This document shows positions 7,173 to 10,938 of a stretch of 10,938 bases of DNA, piece after piece. The notes under the pieces were generated by a model. The model was not told the origin of the DNA, did no database searches, and worked only from the letters and a program-made list of their open reading frames with translations. The DNA comes from Prevotellaceae bacterium. GTDB taxonomy: Bacteria; Bacteroidota; Bacteroidia; Bacteroidales; UBA932. The position numbers were made by a program, and so were the translations under genes. Location of the stretch: contig JAIRUB010000023.1 in the NCBI GenBank assembly GCA_031254635.1, positions 1-10,938 on the forward strand, in the 5' to 3' direction. How positions within the stretch are numbered: position 1 is the first letter of the stretch; every line of letters starts with the position of its first letter.

Positions 7173-8720
7173 ATGGAGTACAAAAATATTAATGCTGTTT
7201 CAATGGAGATTGGTAATAGTATATATTTATATGACCGATTTTCAAATGAGTTTATGAAAATAGACAAAGCAATTGAAAAAATTCTTGATGATTTCTTTAC
7301 CTTAAGTGTTGAAGAGATTGAAGCAAAGCATACAGATATCACAAAAAGTGAAATTATTGAAAAAATAGACTTTATTAAAAAAGCGCAAAGCGAGCACAAT
7401 GTACTAATTCCTTATAAAGTTTCACATTTTGCGATGTCTCCGAATTTGTCTATCTATGACAAAATAAAGAAAAAAATTGAATCTGGGTTAACGAATCTAA
7501 TTCTTGCTGCAACAGAAGAGTGTAATTTGAGATGTAAGTATTGTATTTATTCAGGAGCCTACCCAACTATAATTAGAACGCATAACTCAGGTTATTTATC
7601 ATGGGAAACAGCAAAAAAAGCGATTGATATTTTTTAAAAAAACGCTGATCATTCTCCCGATAATACTAAATATATATCATTTTATGGTGGCGAAGCACTT
7701 TTGAACTTCAAACTTATTAAGGAAACAGTAAAATACGTAAGGCAACAGAACCCTGCTGTTGAATTTGTGCTTACCACTAATTTAACTTTAATGACAAAGG
7801 AAATTGCGGATTTTTTTGTTAAGAATAATTTTCATGTCGGAGTAAGTTTGGATGGCCCGGCTTTTATTCATGATAAATATAGGATAACTAAGAATAATGA
7901 AAAGACTCATGATGTTATTCTAAAAAACCTAGAAATAATAAAATCTATAGATCAAAATTATTTTTTCAATAAAATTACTTTTATGTGTGTCCTAGCCCCT
8001 CATGAATATAATTTAAATTCATTAGATGAGTATTTTTCAAATGAACCACCATTTAGAGACTTCTCATTAGCCCGGTTTAAAATTAATGTTGTAAATTCAG
8101 AAATTAATACTTTTGAAAAGGATAATAATTATTCCGAATTTTATAAACGTTTTAATACTTTTGCTTTTGAAAAATTTATTAATGCGCATATACATAAAAA
8201 AACAGATTTTTCTGATATGAAAGCAACATATATATGCTGTGTAGATGGCTTTAAAAGAATTCTATATAGAAATCCAATTAAGATGGATGAATTTAGTTAT
8301 TTTTGGCCTAACGGTGCCTGTATACCGGGATTGAGAAGTCTGTATGTATCTTCTGATGGAAATCTTTATCCTTGTGAAAGTTTATATGATCATAATACTT
8401 TTAGTATAGGGGATGTAGAGAGCGGCATTAATATTCAAAAAATAGCAAATTTAGTTGAAGAGTATTGCAAAGAAACCGTTGATTATTGTAAAGATTGTTG
8501 GGCGTATAGATTTTGTGGAAGCTGTTTTACTTCGGCACTGATAGAGAATGGAAAATATTCTCATGAAAAGAAAAAAGCGAATTGCGAAAGTAGGAAAAGC
8601 GGTATTTTACAATCTTTTAAGGATTTTTTAACGGTTATTGATAAAAATCCAACGGCATTTGACTACTTGACATTAGAAGACAAACCTGTTAACTTTGCTA
8701 ATATGAATTCAGATGATTGA
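7173..8720 (+). pseudogene. Radical SAM/SPASM peptide maturase interrupted by one in-frame stop
   Basis: One reading frame of 515 codons with a single TAA at 7635-7637 (codon 155); both sides are in the same frame. An N-terminal region of about 105 residues resembles the peptide-binding part of RiPP maturases. Then come CNLRCKYC with C117, C121 and C124 binding the SAM-cleaving [4Fe-4S] cluster, the SGAYP...R.H segment, and, after the stop, FYGGEALLNF (codons 170-179), the GGE SAM-binding motif. The SPASM domain (about 383-471) has C383, G396-x4-C401, C432, C439-x2-C442-x5-C448-x2-C451 and C471, enough for two auxiliary clusters. It probably installs Cys-based crosslinks on the precursor just upstream. 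The stop is at the end of TTTTTT and the start of AAAAAAA. With T7/A6 the codons would read Ile-Phe-Leu-Lys-Asn, so one base change restores a full enzyme. No ATG restarts translation before the GGE motif; the first plausible start (TTG 7701) comes after it. Either a recent nonsense mutation or a sequence error. Confidence 0.88.
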
Positions 8721-8759
8721 ATCATAAATTATTGATTGTTAATATTCTTTTAATATAAT

Positions 8760-8791
8760 TTTGTCATAACAAAAAACAATAAGTATATTTG
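8760..8791 (+). promoter_or_regulatory. Bacteroidota-type promoter for the permease gene
   Basis: TTTG at 8760-8763 and TATATTTG at 8784-8791 are separated by 20 bases, an exact fit to the TTTG / TAnnTTTG (-33/-7) pattern known from Bacteroides. Transcription would start near 8797-8800, about 40 bases before the permease ATG. This is the best promoter match in the window and suggests the permease can be expressed apart from the peptide and maturase genes. Confidence 0.65.
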
Positions 8792-8835
8792 TCCTCTGAA
8801 CAAGTATTTTCCATCAACAATAAGAGGGTGAAAAA

Positions 8836-10938
8836 ATGATGGTTTTAAAATTTCTATCAAGAAATAAGTTATATACTGCGGTAACTATTGTTGGATTTAG
8901 TTTGTCTTTAGCCTTCATACTCCTATTGGGAATTTTTATACGACAGGAGTTTTCGATAGATAAATTTCACACGAATGCAGATAGAATATTCTTATTAGCG
9001 CAAGATAAATTGACCGCTTATTCTGCAAATCCTGTTGCTGATTTAATAAAGGATAATTTACCTGAAGTGGAAAGCTATACACGGATTGCATCGCTTGATG
9101 TTACGGTAGATGTTGATTTTAACTTAAAGATAAAAGCACATGCAACATTTGTGGATGCTGCTTTTTTTGAGATTTTTTCGTTCAAGTTGAATCATGGAAC
9201 TGCCGCAAGTGTGTTAAAAATGAGAAATAGTGCGGTAATTAGCGAATCTTTTGCGAGGAAATTTTTTCCGGAGAAAAATCTTATTGGAGAAGTAATTACT
9301 GTCAATGATTCCATAGTATTAAATATAACCGGCATTATGGAAGATTTTCCGCTGAATACTCAAATGCCGGATACCGATATTTTAATCAACTATCAAACGC
9401 TTGACAGATTTTGGGATGTTCCCGAATCCAACATTTTAACAGCGTGGGGTATTTCTAATTTTAGTGTTTATATTCTCGCTAAACAGGGCTGTGATTTGCC
9501 TTCAAAGTCTTCTGCCGTTTTGGAGCTGTTTTTAAAACACAATTATTGGCTCTACACATCCGACTATGCAAAAGAAGTAACATTTATACCACTAAAAGAG
9601 GTCTATTTCAGTGGCGTTCAAACAATGGCGGGAAAAATAAAAACCAATAATAAAACTACAGTGCTAATATATGGTATTATCGCTTTATTGATTCTAATTG
9701 TAGCGGTCCTGAATTATATTAATCTGTCCGTTGCTCAGGCAGGGCAAAGAATTCATAAAACAGCCATAAAGAAATTATTGGGCAGCAACAATCGAGACAT
9801 CATTTTATCATTCATCAAAGAATCAATACTGATCACCTCAATATCGCTCTTTTTAGCATTTATTTTAGCTTTCTTGTTTAAGGATATTTTTGAACAAATA
9901 TTAAATACGAAACTCTATATTGTTAAGCAATTAACAGATGTTACATTTCTTATAATAACTATTTTAGGAGTGTTCATTGTTGGGATAATGACTGGTTTAA
10001 TACCTGCACTTGCTGTTTTTAAAGTTAATTTGGCAGAGGTGCTAAAAGGTACCTACTCCCGAAAAGTTAAGATGGTTTATTCCAAAATATTTATTTCGCT
10101 TCAATATTTGGTTGCCTTTGTTTTATTGGCTTGTTGTGGTTTTATTGCCAAGCAAACGATAGAAATGCAAAATCATGATTTAAAATTTAATTATCAAAAT
10201 TTATATAGAGTTTTCGGCTTGATTAAACCGGAGAACAGACAGGGGCTTAAGAGTGCTTTAGAGAGAATTTCCGGCATTGAAATGATCTCATTTTCGGGAT
10301 CGCCATTAAGTGGATATAGTGTTACTGCATTTAATTATGATGGAAAGCCTTTGAGTTTTGATTGTTATTATGTTGATTCGTCTTTTTTCAATATCCTTGA
10401 AATAAAAGTAAATCCAACAGGTGTTGCTAAAACCGAGCATTCAATATGGGTAAACAAGATGGGCTATGAGGCCTTACAGGTTGACCGGATATCTCATTCA
10501 TTTAGTATTGAAAATAATATATATCACATTTTAGGAGTGTTTGATAATATAATTTACAAACCGTTACGTTATAAATCCGGTATGTTGATGGTATTTCCAC
10601 ATAAACCGGATGACAATATATATGAGTGTTTAATAAAAACCGCTTTACCCATAAATTCTAAAACAATAAGCAAGATAAAAGAAACCTATCTTCAATTTAA
10701 TATTGCAGATGTAGAAATATCATCTGGTGATGACCACATAAATAATTGGTATAGTGAGGAAAAGAAGACAATAAACATCATTGCTATTTTTGCTGTAATC
10801 ACATTCGCTATATTAATTATGGGAATTGTTGCAATGACATTATACTATGTTCAGCAAAACAAAAAAAATATATGCATCAGAAAAGTATACGGGGCGAATA
10901 TTAATGATATTTTAATAATGTGCAATAGATTTTTTTTA
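8836..10938 (+). CDS. FtsX/MacB-type ABC transporter permease (3' end outside window)
   Basis: Open for 701 codons from ATG 8836 to the window edge without a stop. Bacteroidota permeases of this kind have about 780-800 residues, so roughly 90 are probably missing. Layout: first membrane segment (about 13-36, TAVTIVGFSLSLAFILLLG), first MacB-like periplasmic domain (about 40-265), membrane segments near 276-296, 326-347 and 369-395 (first FtsX domain, with the HKTAIKKLLGSN loop at 307-318), a fifth segment near 419-438, a second periplasmic domain (about 440-640), a sixth segment at about 648-672, and the start of a second RKVYGAN loop near 681. This is the duplicated MacB_PCD-FtsX form. No ATPase is in the window, so its partner must be encoded beyond it. 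Next to a RiPP precursor it could serve export, self-immunity or antibiotic resistance; the sequence does not decide. AGAGGG 6 bases before the ATG run may help translation. ATG 8839 is an alternative start. Confidence 0.9.
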   Translation, partial: MMVLKFLSRNKLYTAVTIVGFSLSLAFILLLGIFIRQEFSIDKFHTNADRIFLLAQDKLTAYSANPVADLIKDNLPEVESYTRIASLDVTVDVDFNLKIKAHATFVDAAFFEIFSFKLNHGTAASVLKMRNSAVISESFARKFFPEKNLIGEVITVNDSIVLNITGIMEDFPLNTQMPDTDILINYQTLDRFWDVPESNILTAWGISNFSVYILAKQGCDLPSKSSAVLELFLKHNYWLYTSDYAKEVTFIPLKEVYFSGVQTMAGKIKTNNKTTVLIYGIIALLILIVAVLNYINLSVAQAGQRIHKTAIKKLLGSNNRDIILSFIKESILITSISLFLAFILAFLFKDIFEQILNTKLYIVKQLTDVTFLIITILGVFIVGIMTGLIPALAVFKVNLAEVLKGTYSRKVKMVYSKIFISLQYLVAFVLLACCGFIAKQTIEMQNHDLKFNYQNLYRVFGLIKPENRQGLKSALERISGIEMISFSGSPLSGYSVTAFNYDGKPLSFDCYYVDSSFFNILEIKVNPTGVAKTEHSIWVNKMGYEALQVDRISHSFSIENNIYHILGVFDNIIYKPLRYKSGMLMVFPHKPDDNIYECLIKTALPINSKTISKIKETYLQFNIADVEISSGDDHINNWYSEEKKTINIIAIFAVITFAILIMGIVAMTLYYVQQNKKNICIRKVYGANINDILIMCNRFFL

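Noticed and set aside
7157..7399. 80-residue - strand ORF opposite the maturase N-terminus, hydrophobic with possible membrane segments
   Set aside because: The AT-rich sense codons produce a hydrophobic antisense frame by chance. It has no promoter or start context that I can support.
7630..7642. Programmed frameshift or slippage at TTTTTTAAAAAAA
   Set aside because: Both halves are already in the same frame, so a shift of one base in either direction would destroy the downstream reading. Adding or losing three bases in the T run still leaves TAA.
7701..8720. Second half of the maturase as a separate gene
   Set aside because: Its only start is TTG, it begins inside the conserved FYGGEALLNF motif, and it is in the same frame as the upstream half. 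It is better read as one interrupted gene.
8713..8725. 13-bp palindrome ATGATTGAATCAT at the maturase stop codon
   Set aside because: It is short, has a one-base centre, overlaps coding sequence and has no T-tract. It is not enough for a terminator or operator call.
1..10938. tRNA, rRNA, CRISPR array, insertion sequence or integrase
   Set aside because: I looked for these and saw no cloverleaf, regularly spaced repeats, or transposase/integrase motifs in any reading frame.

Overview
The window looks like a piece of a Bacteroidota (Bacteroidetes) chromosome. Support comes from a lipoprotein-like protein with an SbsA-type Ig domain and the family's N-terminal CAN...GGPKD signature, a PorT-like outer-membrane barrel, an IspG with the large-type 'SKPEYIACPGCGRTLFDLQ' junction, TAnnTTTG-type promoter elements, a GG-leader peptide next to a radical SAM/SPASM maturase, and a long FtsX/MacB-type permease. 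The genus cannot be told from the sequence.

Left part (1-6322): five genes on the + strand, packed almost without gaps. They are the C-terminal half of phosphoglycerate kinase (cut by the window edge), the signal peptide peptidase SppA, an Ig-like/carboxypeptidase-regulatory-like envelope protein, a PorT-like outer-membrane beta-barrel protein, and the isoprenoid enzyme IspG. Spacings are 20 bp, 13 bp, a probable 29-bp overlap, and 0 bp, so this is probably one transcription unit of housekeeping and envelope genes. IspG is unusual: it carries the sequence signature of the large three-domain form but is far too short for it, and a heptanucleotide tandem repeat (5771-5802) lies at the point where the middle domain appears to be missing.

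Right part (6336-10938): a visibly AT-richer accessory segment. A small XRE-type repressor-like gene on the - strand converges on ispG. Its divergent upstream region (6657-6867) contains a long imperfect dyad around a candidate promoter. To the right come a 77-residue peptide with a GG leader and a Cys-rich core, a strong Rho-independent terminator, and a radical SAM/SPASM peptide maturase. A well-formed promoter and an FtsX/MacB-type ABC permease, running off the window edge, follow. This is the layout of a ribosomally made, post-translationally modified peptide (RiPP) locus: regulator, precursor, attenuating terminator, maturase, transport or immunity.

The maturase is interrupted by one in-frame TAA at 7635-7637, at the junction of a T6/A7 run. 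The reading frame is otherwise intact across the stop and both cofactor-binding parts are present, so this is either a very recent nonsense mutation or a sequencing error. Whether the RiPP pathway works in this strain depends on that base.
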